DNA of 37,371 nucleotides from an uncultured Pelagibacteraceae bacterium (GTDB taxonomy: Bacteria; Pseudomonadota; Alphaproteobacteria; Pelagibacterales; Pelagibacteraceae), in the NCBI GenBank assembly GCA_902604575.1, contig CACKZH010000007.1, positions 1 to 37,371 on the forward strand, in the 5' to 3' direction. The notes under the pieces were generated by a model that did no database searches, was not told the origin of the DNA, and saw only the letters and a program-made list of their open reading frames with translations. This document shows, in pieces, positions 9,522 to 17,401 of the stretch. Both the position numbers and the translations under genes were made by a program. Each line of letters starts with the position of its first letter. The stretch's first letter is position 1.

Positions 9522-9821
9522 ATGACAAAAAAAGATGAAATAATTGAGGAAATAAGAAAAATTTATGACCCTGAGTTACCTGTAAATATCTACGAATTAG
9601 GTTTGATTTATGATATTAAAGTAAAAGATGAAAAGTTTGCTATTATCAAAATGACACTAACCACTCCAAACTGTCCAGTTGCAGAAAGTTTACCAAAAGA
9701 GGTTAAAGAGGGCGCAATGCAAGTTGAAGGTATTGAGGATGTTGATCTTGAGTTAGTTTGGGATCCACCATGGAATAAAGATATGATGTCAGAATCAGCA
9801 AAATTGGAATTGAATTTGTAA
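9522..9821 (+). CDS. sufT: SufT/MIP18-family (DUF59) Fe-S maturation factor
   Basis: 99-aa single-domain protein of the DUF59 family. The signature DPELPVNIYELGLIYDI is at residues 16-32 and the conserved Cys is in TTPNCPVAESLP. Stand-alone DUF59 proteins in suf operons are called SufT and act as auxiliary factors in iron-sulfur protein maturation. It is spaced 3 nt from sufU and overlaps sufA by one base. Confidence 0.92.
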   Translation: MTKKDEIIEEIRKIYDPELPVNIYELGLIYDIKVKDEKFAIIKMTLTTPNCPVAESLPKEVKEGAMQVEGIEDVDLELVWDPPWNKDMMSESAKLELNL

Positions 9822-10156
9822 TGAACCAGATAATTAAATTAAGTGATAACGCAGCATTACGAATAAAAGAAATAATGTCCAATGCTGAAAAAGATTCTAT
9901 TGGTGTTAGAGTATCAGTTAAATCAGGTGGTTGTGCAGGCATGTCTTATGTAATGGAGTATACAAAAGAGTTAAATCCTAACGATGAAGTTATTGAGGAC
10001 AAGGGTGTGAAAGTATTCGTTGATTCTGCTGCTATTATGTATCTGCTTGGCACTGAAATGGATTACAAAAAAGAGGAATTGTCCTCGTCATTTGTGTTTA
10101 ATAATCCCAATGAAACTGAGCGTTGTGGGTGCGGGGAGTCATTTAAAATATCGTAA
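9821..10156 (+). CDS. sufA: A-type Fe-S carrier (SufA/IscA family)
   Basis: 111-aa A-type carrier that receives clusters from the SufBCD scaffold and passes them to apoproteins. The three ligands are Cys38 (SGGCAGMSY), Cys102 and Cys104 (RCGCGESF). I call it sufA from its position as last gene of the suf operon; sequence alone does not separate SufA, IscA and ErpA. Start TAATG overlap with sufT. Confidence 0.93.
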   Translation: MNQIIKLSDNAALRIKEIMSNAEKDSIGVRVSVKSGGCAGMSYVMEYTKELNPNDEVIEDKGVKVFVDSAAIMYLLGTEMDYKKEELSSSFVFNNPNETERCGCGESFKIS

Positions 10157-10187
10157 GTTGTATTATCCCATTAATTGCATATCTGTA

Positions 10188-10216
10188 TTGCATTATATGC
10201 ATATCTAATGTATAGA
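10188..10216 (+). promoter_or_regulatory. Putative promoter of the 56-aa orphan gene
   Basis: TTGCAT (10188-10193), a 17-bp spacer and TATAGA (10211-10216) form a plausible sigma70-type promoter. The -10 box lies only 6 bp before the ATG at 10223, so a transcript from it would be nearly leaderless. The spacer holds the 10-bp palindrome ATATGCATAT (10195-10204), and the octamer GCATATCT occurs at 10177 and again at 10199. Confidence 0.4.
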
Positions 10217-10222
10217 TTCTAC

Positions 10223-10393
10223 ATGAACAAATTTGAGTTTAAAAATCTTGTTAAAAACTTAAAAAACTCTTTAAAGGAGAAAACATTCTTTAAAGAACTA
10301 CGTAAAGAAGTTGAAACCGGTGCAAACGGCACACAAGATTACGTAGTCAAAAAAGGTGTTAACAAAAATACAATTGCAACAACTAGACAGTAA
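10223..10393 (+). CDS. Small basic hypothetical protein, 56 aa
   Basis: I do not recognise this protein. It begins MNKFEFKNLVKNLKNSLKEK, is rich in Lys and Asn, has one likely amphipathic helix over the first ~35 residues, a Gly-Ala-Asn-Gly turn, and ends NTIATTRQ; there is no membrane segment or signal peptide. The frame opens earlier, at 10175, but the 16 extra residues are hydrophobic and lie in what looks like promoter sequence, so the ATG at 10223 is preferred. There is no Shine-Dalgarno sequence. It fills almost all the space between sufA and the convergent glnA (9 nt from its stop), which in a genome this compact favours a real gene. Confidence 0.6.
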   Translation: MNKFEFKNLVKNLKNSLKEKTFFKELRKEVETGANGTQDYVVKKGVNKNTIATTRQ

Positions 10394-10402
10394 TAAAGTT
10401 TA

Positions 10403-11809
10403 TTAGCTACTGTAATACATCTCAAACTCTACAGGATGAGGTGCATGTTCAAATTTGTGTATCTCCTCAAACTTAAGAGCAATGTAAGCATCAATCTGAT
10501 CATCAGTAAAGACACCGCCTTGAGTTAAAAACTCTCTATCTTTATCTAAACTTTCCATCGCTTCTCTTAAAGAACCACAAACTGTTGGGATAGCTTTAAC
10601 TTCCTCAGGTGGTAATTCATATAAATCTTTATCAAAAGACTCACCTGGATGAATTTTATTTTTAATTCCATCAATTCCAGCCATTAACATAGCTGCGAAA
10701 GTTAAATATGGGTTTCCAGCAGCATCTGGGAATCTAATCTCACATCTTGCACCTTTTTTACTTAATGTGATTGGTATTCTACAAGAAGCAGATCTATTTC
10801 TTGCTGAATATGCAAGAAGAACTGGTGCTTCAAAACCTGGTATTAATCTTTTGTAACTGTTTGTTGTAGAGTTAGCAAAAGCATTAATTGCTTTGGCATG
10901 TTTAAGAATTCCACCAATATAATGTAGCGCCGTTTCACTTAAGCCAGCGTATGCATCTCCTGAAAATACTGGAGTATCACCTTTCCAAATAGATTGGTGA
11001 ATGTGCATTCCTGAACCATTATCACCAGCAACTGGTTTTGGCATAAATGTTGCAGTTTTTCCAAATGAATGCGTAACCATTTGCACAACATATTTGTATA
11101 ATTGAACGTTATCTGCTTGATCAACTAAAGTTCCAAAATACATTCCAAGTTCGTGCTGACTAGGAGCTACTTCATGGTGATGTTTCTCAACTTTAATACC
11201 AACTTCTTTTAAATTTTTAAGATATTCACCACGCATGTCTTGTTCACTATCAACCGGTGGTACTGGGAAATATCCTCCTTTAATTTGAGGTCTGTGTCCC
11301 ATATTTCCATTTTCATATTCTTTTCCTGAGTTGTAAGGACCTTCTTTACTATCTAGTTTAAATCCACACTCATTCATATCATTTTTAATTCTCACATCAT
11401 CAAAAACAAAAAATTCAGGTTCAGGTCCAAAAAATGCTTTATCACCAATGCCTGAAGCTTTTAAATATTCTTCTGCTTTTTTAGCAACACCTCTTGGATC
11501 TCTTTCATAAGGATCTTTTTTAATTGCATCTAGAATGTCACAAAACAAAACTACAGTATTATGAGACGTAAAAGGATCCATGAACATTCTTGCTGTATCA
11601 GGTTTTAAAATCATGTCAGACTCATTAATTGCTTTCCATCCGGCAATAGATGAACCGTCAAAAAAGACGCCTTCATTCAACATATCTTCATCAACTATTG
11701 AAGCATCCATTGTTAAGTGTTGAAGCTTTCCTCTTGGATCTGTAAATCTTAGGTCTACAAATTCTGCATCTTTTTCTTTAATAAATTTCAAAACGTTCTT
11801 TGCACTCAT
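10403..11809 (-). CDS. glnA: Glutamine synthetase, type I
   Basis: 468-aa GSI that makes glutamine from glutamate, ammonia and ATP as a dodecamer. Motifs are DGSSIAGW near residue 51, the FFGPEPEFF metal-binding strand, [12 protein letters not shown], the ATP-binding [10 protein letters not shown] stretch and NRSASCRIP. The adenylylation loop is intact, with Tyr397 in DLYELPPEE, so GlnE-type control is possible. A good ribosome-binding sequence (AGGAGA) precedes the ATG. It stands alone: no glnB lies beside it in the window. Convergent with the 56-aa gene. Confidence 0.98.
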   Translation of the reverse strand: MSAKNVLKFIKEKDAEFVDLRFTDPRGKLQHLTMDASIVDEDMLNEGVFFDGSSIAGWKAINESDMILKPDTARMFMDPFTSHNTVVLFCDILDAIKKDPYERDPRGVAKKAEEYLKASGIGDKAFFGPEPEFFVFDDVRIKNDMNECGFKLDSKEGPYNSGKEYENGNMGHRPQIKGGYFPVPPVDSEQDMRGEYLKNLKEVGIKVEKHHHEVAPSQHELGMYFGTLVDQADNVQLYKYVVQMVTHSFGKTATFMPKPVAGDNGSGMHIHQSIWKGDTPVFSGDAYAGLSETALHYIGGILKHAKAINAFANSTTNSYKRLIPGFEAPVLLAYSARNRSASCRIPITLSKKGARCEIRFPDAAGNPYLTFAAMLMAGIDGIKNKIHPGESFDKDLYELPPEEVKAIPTVCGSLREAMESLDKDREFLTQGGVFTDDQIDAYIALKFEEIHKFEHAPHPVEFEMYYSS

Positions 11810-11946
11810 TTAGTCTCCTATGTAATTTTGTTGGGCCTAATTAACAAAAAAATACCTAAAAATATTGCTTATTTAATAAATAACACCTATGCAATTTTCA
11901 CATAAGTAGTGTAATTAGTCACTAAAATAATAAATTTATTAAACTT
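11810..11946. promoter_or_regulatory. Divergent glnA / ybaK-like intergenic region
   Basis: 137 nt separate the starts of glnA (minus) and the YbaK-family gene (plus), one of the two longest gaps in the window. It must carry both promoters. I see no sigma54-type GG-N10-GC element and no clear NtrC site. An imperfect repeat CCTATG/CATAAG (around 11886-11908) is the only symmetry, and it is weak. Confidence 0.4.
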
Positions 11947-12429
11947 GTGAATTCAATAATAAATAAAGAGCCAGTTTTAAGAGCAGAAAAATCATTAAAA
12001 CAATTTAACCCAGATCTCAAAGTGATTGTTTTAGAACAAACTGCCAGAACAGCTAACGATGCAGCTACAGCTTTAGGTTGTAAAGTTGGAGCTATTGTTA
12101 AAAGCTTACTTATTAGAGCAGGGGATAGTTTTGTTTTATGTTTAGTTTCAGGAGACAAAAAATGCTCATTGAATAAATTAAAAAAAATTTTAAATGAAAA
12201 AGATGTTTCTATGGCTAACCCAGAAGATGTTAAAAAAGTTACTGGATATTCAATCGGCGGTGTATCTCCAATAGGACATTTAATAAAAATAAAAATTTTT
12301 ATTGATGAAACCTTAAATAGATTTTCATCTATCTTTGCAGCCGCAGGTCATCCTAATGCAGTTTTTGAAATAAATTTTGTAAATTTAATTACTTTAACCT
12401 CTGGTGAAATAAAAGAAATAACAGAATGA
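11947..12429 (+). CDS. YbaK/EbsC-family aminoacyl-tRNA deacylase
   Basis: 160-aa member of the YbaK/ProX editing-domain family, free-standing proteins that hydrolyse mischarged tRNAs. Motifs are TARTANDAATALGCKVGAIVKSLL (given here in part as TANDAATALGC and VGAIVKSLL), GYSIGGVSPIGH, and GHPNAVFEI near the end. The start is GTG at 11947, without a Shine-Dalgarno sequence; there is no in-frame ATG nearby and the N-terminus fits the family. It overlaps the EamA gene by 4 nt (ATGA). Which mischarged tRNA it clears cannot be told from sequence. Confidence 0.88.
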   Translation: MNSIINKEPVLRAEKSLKQFNPDLKVIVLEQTARTANDAATALGCKVGAIVKSLLIRAGDSFVLCLVSGDKKCSLNKLKKILNEKDVSMANPEDVKKVTGYSIGGVSPIGHLIKIKIFIDETLNRFSSIFAAAGHPNAVFEINFVNLITLTSGEIKEITE

Positions 12430-13313
12430 GAAAACCACAATTAGTTGATTATTTGTTGTTGACATTGTTGTCATTAATATGGGCGTCTGCTTTTTTTAAT
12501 ATAAAGATTGCTACATATTCATTTGGACCTATCACAATAGGTTTTTTGAGATCTTTTTTAGGAGCAATACCTATTTTAATTTTATGTTTTTATAAAAATA
12601 TAAAAGTTGAAGCATTTTCTAAGGATTGGAAGTGGTTTGCAATTATAGGATTAGTAAATTTAGCTATTCCATTCATACTAATATCGTATGGAGTAAATTT
12701 TGTGCAAAGTAACTTAGCTGCTATTTTAATGTCTACAACACCATTAAGTTCAACTGTTCTTGCTCACTTCTTTTTAAAAGGAGAAAAATTTAATTTATTA
12801 AAAACTATTGGATTATTAATAGGTTTTTCAGGAATAGTTTTTTTATTTTCAGATAATTTTTTAATAAATGAAAATAACTTTGTTGCTGCACTTTTAATTC
12901 TACTTGGATCTACTTGTTATGTAATTGGGGGAGTAATAACTTTAAAAATCAGTAATAAAGAAAACGAAAATGTTACAGGTTCAATTTTAATTTGGTCAAC
13001 AATTATACTTCTTCCATTTACTTTAATTTTTGAAAAACCTTGGACATCAAATCCTTCAATGGACTCAATTATATCTGTACTATATTTAGGAATTTTCCCT
13101 ACTGGTATAGCATGGTTATTGAGATTTAGAATTTTAAAAACAAATGGACTTATATTTCATTCACAAGTTTCATATATAATTCCAATATTTGGAATTATTT
13201 TAGGATACATATTTCTAAATGAAATAATTACATCAAAAATTATAGTTGCTTTAGTAGCTGTATTTATTGGAATATATTTAGCAAGAAAAGCAGATTATAA
13301 AAATGTTACTTAA
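12426..13313 (+). CDS. EamA/DMT-family transporter
   Basis: 295-aa inner-membrane protein with about ten hydrophobic helices in two EamA repeats, typical of the drug/metabolite transporter superfamily. The first repeat starts with LTLLSLIWASAFFNIKIAT and includes the conserved GFLRSFLGA region; the second ends with the GIILGYIFLNEIIT and GIYLARK motifs. Substrates in this family range over amino acids, nucleosides and other metabolites; none can be assigned. Translationally coupled to the YbaK-like gene, and it overlaps the convergent methyltransferase gene by 8 nt. Confidence 0.9.
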   Translation: MRKPQLVDYLLLTLLSLIWASAFFNIKIATYSFGPITIGFLRSFLGAIPILILCFYKNIKVEAFSKDWKWFAIIGLVNLAIPFILISYGVNFVQSNLAAILMSTTPLSSTVLAHFFLKGEKFNLLKTIGLLIGFSGIVFLFSDNFLINENNFVAALLILLGSTCYVIGGVITLKISNKENENVTGSILIWSTIILLPFTLIFEKPWTSNPSMDSIISVLYLGIFPTGIAWLLRFRILKTNGLIFHSQVSYIIPIFGIILGYIFLNEIITSKIIVALVAVFIGIYLARKADYKNVT

Positions 13314-14211
13314 TTCTTGAAATTGCCTCTATATGTGAAGGATTTGTTTCACAACATCCCCCAAGAATAGTTGCTCCAGCGTCTTTAAATTTTTTGGCAA
13401 TTTTTTGAATTTTAATTGGTGTTAAATCTTGTCTTTTGCCTAAAATTTCATTCGGATTAGTTTTTTTTCCTAAAAAAACTGATGTGTAACTTTCTCTCAG
13501 TTTAGTGGTAACAAAGCCATTCAATTTGAAACCAAATGGTATATTTAAACTTTTTAACTCTTTTAAATTTATCTCAAAATTTTCAGGAGAAACACATGAC
13601 AACATTACTCCTAGCGCATTTTCATCAATTACGTCTTTTATTTGCTTGATTTTATCTCCACTAGGTAAAGCCGTTCCTTCAGATATATGTAATCCAACTA
13701 AATAAGGTTTTTTAAATTCTTTCACAGCTTCAATTCCACATTTAACTTCTTTAATACTGCTCCAAACATCAAAGTAAAAAAAATCAATATAAGGATTAAG
13801 AGCTTTTGCTTGACTATTAAAGTTTTTTATAATTTCAAATTCATCTCTATCATCTGCTTCATATGTTAAATTTTGGGGAGGTATACCGCCAGCAACATAA
13901 GTATTGGGAAATTTTTGTTTTGCTTCTTGAGCAATTTCACCTGCCTTTTGATTTAAATATTCAAATTTGTCTAAAAGGTTATTCTCTTTTAAACGTTTCT
14001 GTCGTGTTGCAAAAGTAGTAGTGACAATAATTTCTGCTCCTGCTTTTAAGAAATCTATGTGAGTATCTAAAACAAGTTGATGGTAATTTTCATCCAATAT
14101 TGCATTAGCACTCCATAGAGTTGAATTTGGCTTCATTCCTCTAGCAAGTAATTCTTGACCCATCCCACCATCTAATATTCTAGTTTGATTAAAAAAATCT
14201 TTACTAATCAT
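13306..14211 (-). CDS. Homocysteine S-methyltransferase family protein
   Basis: 301-aa zinc-dependent methyltransferase domain (MmuM/BhmT/MetH N-domain family) that transfers a methyl group to a thiol, classically homocysteine to methionine. The N-terminus has RILDGGMGQELLARG. Zinc ligands are Cys206 and the adjacent Cys286-Cys287 in LGGCCETNP. The residue before the first zinc Cys is Ser (LSC) rather than the more common Asn (NC), which may affect the substrate. It overlaps the upstream 2OG oxygenase gene by one base (TAATG), so the two are probably co-expressed. Methyl donor unknown: S-methylmethionine or a betaine are options. Confidence 0.88.
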   Translation of the reverse strand: MISKDFFNQTRILDGGMGQELLARGMKPNSTLWSANAILDENYHQLVLDTHIDFLKAGAEIIVTTTFATRQKRLKENNLLDKFEYLNQKAGEIAQEAKQKFPNTYVAGGIPPQNLTYEADDRDEFEIIKNFNSQAKALNPYIDFFYFDVWSSIKEVKCGIEAVKEFKKPYLVGLHISEGTALPSGDKIKQIKDVIDENALGVMLSCVSPENFEINLKELKSLNIPFGFKLNGFVTTKLRESYTSVFLGKKTNPNEILGKRQDLTPIKIQKIAKKFKDAGATILGGCCETNPSHIEAISRIK

Positions 14212-14801
14212 TATTTTTTAAAAATAATTTTAGCATTAAAAGAAAAAGATCTTCTTTCTGCATTGATATTAAAAGGATAAGCCGTGTGCATTAAGTAATT
14301 TGGAAAAATTAATAGATCTCTTTCTTTAGGCACAATATTGAAAATACTTTTGCTTAAAAAACCTCTTTGTCCGTTTATAAAATCAATCGTTCCATTTGTT
14401 GCATTTTTTTTATTTTTTAAAAATTTATTTTCAGTCATGCCTTTAGGAACTTTTAAATAACCAACACCAGATAAATCTCCATCATGATAATGGATTGGGT
14501 TATATTCATCTTTAAACTGGCTAACTACCCATAAATTTAATATTTTTATATCTTTAACTTTTTTTATTTTTTCATTTTTAAGAAAATTTTTGATATTTTT
14601 TTTAATTTCTTTTTCTAGATTTTTTTTTAAAAAATTATTTGAAATTTTAATTTCTTTTTTAATTTGGCTAGCAAGTTTAGAGCTATAATCATTATGTTTT
14701 GTTAAAACTTTGTTATCAATCTCTTTATTTAAAATAGTTAAAAACTTTTTTGAGATTTTTGCTTTTCCTATAGATGGACCAAATGGTTTTATATTTTTCA
14801 T
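14211..14801 (-). CDS. Putative 2OG-Fe(II) oxygenase (TIGR02466/PF13759-like)
   Basis: 196-aa protein. The second half has the double-stranded beta-helix features of the small 2OG-Fe(II) oxygenase family PF13759: a HYHDGD iron-binding segment (His104, His106) followed directly by LSGVGYLKVP, then FPNYLMHTAYPF with a distal His172 and an Arg pair (183-184) for 2-oxoglutarate. The first ~85 residues are Lys-rich and probably helical. The substrate of this family is not known. It is co-oriented with the S-methyltransferase (1-nt overlap), which may hint at a thiol or methylated metabolite, but that is a guess. Confidence 0.75.
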   Translation of the reverse strand: MKNIKPFGPSIGKAKISKKFLTILNKEIDNKVLTKHNDYSSKLASQIKKEIKISNNFLKKNLEKEIKKNIKNFLKNEKIKKVKDIKILNLWVVSQFKDEYNPIHYHDGDLSGVGYLKVPKGMTENKFLKNKKNATNGTIDFINGQRGFLSKSIFNIVPKERDLLIFPNYLMHTAYPFNINAERRSFSFNAKIIFKK

Positions 14802-14838
14802 ATAGCTTTAAATATCTTAAAAAATATTATAATCAACA

Positions 14839-15585
14839 TTACGATATTAATCTTAATCCCATTCTTATCGCTACAAAAATGACTAAAAAAGAAGTCATTA
14901 GAGCTAATATCTTATTTGATAAAAATTTAATATTAAGAAAACTTCCAATTTGACCACCTATTAAAACAGAAATAAATAGAGGCCAATAGTTTAAAAACTC
15001 ATTAAACACCATGTCTTTAGTTAGTTGTCCTGCCACACCAAATATGGAATTAATCAATATAAAAAGAGAAGCAGTGCTTGTTATATGCCTTGGATAACCG
15101 GCCCGCAGAAGAAATAAAATTGGGCTTAAAAATATGCCCCCACCTATTCCTACCAATCCAGATATAAAACCAATAATTGTACCAATAATAATAGAAAAAA
15201 CCTTTGGGATTTGTCTAATTTTAATCTGATTTCTACCGAAAGATTTACTGTTAAATAATAAAAAAACTCCTGCCATTAATAAAATAAAGAAAAGTAAAAT
15301 CTCAAATAAATTTTTATCAATCGAAATAGAGGCTCCAAAAAAAGCAAAAGGCACAGATCCAATTAAATAAGGCACAAGTAAACTTAAATTTATATTTTTT
15401 GTTCTTGAAAAATTAATTGAATTACCAGTTACAACAATAATATTACAAATTAACGCTATAATTGGAAAAATATAGAAGGGGACATCCCAAATTAACATCA
15501 AAGCAAGATAAGTGGACCCACCGCCAAAACCAATACTAGAATAAAAAATTGCTGTTATAAAAAAAAATATTGTTAGTATAATCAT
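14839..15585 (-). CDS. TauE/SafE-family membrane transporter
   Basis: 248-aa polytopic membrane protein with about eight hydrophobic segments. The first helix carries FYSSIGFGGGSTYLALML and the second half the matching GFISGLVGIGGGIFLSPIL, the duplicated Gly-rich motif of the TauE/SafE family (PF01925). Members export sulfite, sulfoacetate or other organosulfur anions. The next genes on the strand are the 2OG oxygenase and homocysteine S-methyltransferase (37-nt gap), which would fit a sulfur theme without proving it. Divergent from moaB with 9 nt between start codons. Confidence 0.9.
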   Translation of the reverse strand: MIILTIFFFITAIFYSSIGFGGGSTYLALMLIWDVPFYIFPIIALICNIIVVTGNSINFSRTKNINLSLLVPYLIGSVPFAFFGASISIDKNLFEILLFFILLMAGVFLLFNSKSFGRNQIKIRQIPKVFSIIIGTIIGFISGLVGIGGGIFLSPILFLLRAGYPRHITSTASLFILINSIFGVAGQLTKDMVFNEFLNYWPLFISVLIGGQIGSFLNIKFLSNKILALMTSFLVIFVAIRMGLRLIS

Positions 15586-15594
15586 TTGAAAATT

Positions 15595-16095
15595 ATGATT
15601 GTAAATATAGCTTTATTAACTGTAACAGATACCAGGACAATTGATAACGATAAATCAGGTGCAATCCTTGTAAATAAAATTGCTCAAGCTAATCATAAAT
15701 TAATTGTGAGAAAGATCTGTAAAGATAATAAAGAGGATATTGTATTAATTTTAAAAGACTGGACGAATAACAAAGATATTGATGTAATTATTACGACTGG
15801 AGGTACAGGTTTAACTGGTAGAGATATTACACCTGAAGCACTAGATGAGATTGCTGACAAACATATACCTGGATTTGGAGAAGTTTTTAGAACAATTAGC
15901 TTAAAAACGGTTGGTACATCATCAATTCAATCTAGAGCTTGTGCAATCTTATCCAATGGTAAATATATTTTTGCATTACCTGGTTCTTCAGGAGGTGTAA
16001 CGGATGCATGGGATGGGATTTTAAAACATCAATTAGATATCAACCACAAACCTTGTAACTTTGTTGAATTATTTCCAAGACTTAAAGAAAAATAG
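15595..16095 (+). CDS. moaB: Molybdenum cofactor biosynthesis protein B
   Basis: 166-aa MoaB/Mog fold protein that adenylylates molybdopterin before metal insertion. Motifs are LLTVTDTRTIDNDKSG, VIITTGGTGLTGRDITPEA and ALPGSSGGVTDAWDGIL. The frame opens at a TTG at 15586, but the ATG at 15595, giving MIVNIALLTV, is closer to the family N-terminus. It stands apart from the moaA-E operon, with tauE and DUF1244 between, and would fill the MogA role, since no mogA is seen. It abuts the convergent DUF1244 stop. Confidence 0.93.
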   Translation: MIVNIALLTVTDTRTIDNDKSGAILVNKIAQANHKLIVRKICKDNKEDIVLILKDWTNNKDIDVIITTGGTGLTGRDITPEALDEIADKHIPGFGEVFRTISLKTVGTSSIQSRACAILSNGKYIFALPGSSGGVTDAWDGILKHQLDINHKPCNFVELFPRLKEK

Positions 16096-16341
16096 TTATT
16101 TTTGATATTTTTCTTTCCATTCAGAATAAGGCATTCCATAAACATGCTCTCTAGCTTCTAAGTCTGACATGCTTACTCCATTTTTTTCACCTTCTTCTCT
16201 AAACCATCTTGATAAACAATTTCTACAGAACCCAGCAAGGTTCATCAGATCAATATTTTGAACATCTTTTCTTTCATCCAGATGTTTTAACAATCTCTCA
16301 AAAGCTGCTGATTGAAGTTCTTTTTTTTGATTATCATTCAT
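16096..16341 (-). CDS. DUF1244 family protein
   Basis: 81-aa conserved protein of unknown function found mainly in proteobacteria. The core FCRNCLSRWFREE has a Cys-x-x-Cys that could bind metal, and the C-terminus ends AREHVYGMPYSEWKEKYQ, both typical of DUF1244. The frame is open for 11 codons upstream of the ATG at 16341, but those encode a hydrophobic stretch not expected for the family, so MNDNQKKELQ is taken as the start. Convergent with moaB with no gap. Confidence 0.88.
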   Translation of the reverse strand: MNDNQKKELQSAAFERLLKHLDERKDVQNIDLMNLAGFCRNCLSRWFREEGEKNGVSMSDLEAREHVYGMPYSEWKEKYQK

Positions 16342-16391
16342 TAATAAAGTATTAATCACAAAACCGATCAACACAATAAATAAATTTATAT

Positions 16392-17072
16392 TTAATTTTT
16401 ATATTTTTCAGAAACTAGTTGTGAAATTATTGATAATGCTATTTCAGATGGTGATTTTCCTCCCAACTTAATACCGATTGGTCCATTTATTTTTTCCAAC
16501 TCTACTTTTTTAAAACCAGCTTCTATCATTCTTGAGCATCTTTTTTCATGTGTTTTTTTACTTCCTAAAGCACCAATATAAAAAAATTTATTTTTTAACG
16601 CATATTGTAAAGCAGGATCATCAATTTTTGGATCATGAGTTAAGGTAACCAAGGCTGTCTTTGAATTAGTTTCTATTTCATCAAAAGCTTCATTGGGCCA
16701 TTTATTAATAATTTTAGTATCTGGAAATCTATCTTTTGACGCAAAATAGCCTCTTGGATCAACGATAATAGTTTCAAAATTTAAATTTTTAGCAAAATCA
16801 ATTAAATAAATTGAAATATCAACAGCTCCTACGATGATTACTTTAATTGGATTTTTATATGTTTGAACAAATATTTCTGAATTTTCTATTATACCATTTT
16901 TATTAAGGTGAAATATTTTTTCAATTTCCTCTGAATACTTTGAAAACATTCCACTTAGATTATACCCAGGAAAAAATATTTCACTTTCTCCGTTAATTAA
17001 ATTTGTTATAAGTGCAAATTCTTTTTTTAAATATTTATTTTTTAAAGTTTGTCTAATTGTTTCTATTTTCAT
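16392..17072 (-). CDS. XdhC-type Rossmann domain protein (second half of split XdhC)
   Basis: 226-aa protein. From about residue 76 it forms the XdhC C-terminal Rossmann domain: VIIVGAVDISIYLIDFAK (the usual GAGH is GAVD here), IIVDPRGYFAS, VTLTHDPKIDDPAL, FYIGALGSKKTHEKR and INGPIGIKLGGKSPSEIA. XdhC proteins sulfurate and insert molybdenum cofactor into xanthine-dehydrogenase-like enzymes. It overlaps the preceding CoxI-type domain gene by 4 nt, and the two together equal one standard XdhC. No xanthine oxidase-type enzyme lies in the window, so the client is elsewhere. Confidence 0.88.
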   Translation of the reverse strand: MKIETIRQTLKNKYLKKEFALITNLINGESEIFFPGYNLSGMFSKYSEEIEKIFHLNKNGIIENSEIFVQTYKNPIKVIIVGAVDISIYLIDFAKNLNFETIIVDPRGYFASKDRFPDTKIINKWPNEAFDEIETNSKTALVTLTHDPKIDDPALQYALKNKFFYIGALGSKKTHEKRCSRMIEAGFKKVELEKINGPIGIKLGGKSPSEIALSIISQLVSEKYKN

Positions 17073-17401
17073 TTTTTAATTTCTTCAATATAAATTGAAA
17101 TATTGCCTCCACAGGCTAATCCTATTTCCCATGCATTTTCATTCGAGACATTAAAATCTATTTTTTTACAAATTTTTTTATTTTTCATTAAAGACATACA
17201 TTCTTCAATAACTTTAGCCTCCACACAGCCTCCAGAAACAGATCCTAAAAAATTTCCATCTTCACTTACTATCATTCTGCTACCAATTCCTAATGGTGAT
17301 GAGCCCCATGTTTGGATAACTGTTGCTAATGAAACTTTTTTATTATTTTTTATCCAATTATCTGCTTCTTCAAATATTTTTTTTTCAGGAAAATTATTCA
17401 T
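17069..17401 (-). CDS. XdhC/CoxI-family N-terminal domain protein
   Basis: 110-aa protein consisting only of the XdhC_CoxI domain (PF02625). Motifs are TWGSSPLGIGSRMIVSEDG, GSVSGGCVEAKVIEEC with the conserved Cys, and GLACGGNISIYIEEI at the end. It is followed by the separate Rossmann-domain gene with a 4-nt overlap, and itself overlaps msrQ by 4 nt, so it belongs to the molybdenum cofactor operon. Confidence 0.9.
   Translation of the reverse strand: MNNFPEKKIFEEADNWIKNNKKVSLATVIQTWGSSPLGIGSRMIVSEDGNFLGSVSGGCVEAKVIEECMSLMKNKKICKKIDFNVSNENAWEIGLACGGNISIYIEEIKK

Noticed and set aside
10387-10413. Hairpin AATAAA-G-TTTATT with outer ACAGT/ACTGT arms at the junction of the 56-aa gene and glnA
   Set aside because: The stem is almost all A/T, interrupted by a 4-nt bulge and without a U tract; it may occur by chance at this composition.
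14211-14838. Possible SAM-type riboswitch before the homocysteine S-methyltransferase, as seen before methionine genes in SAR11
   Set aside because: The methyltransferase start overlaps the preceding gene and only 37 nt precede that gene; no structured leader fits.
16392-17401. Frameshifted single xdhC gene
   Set aside because: The two halves have their own starts, overlap cleanly by 4 nt (ATGA) and correspond to whole domains, so a natural two-gene form is more likely than a mutation or sequencing error.
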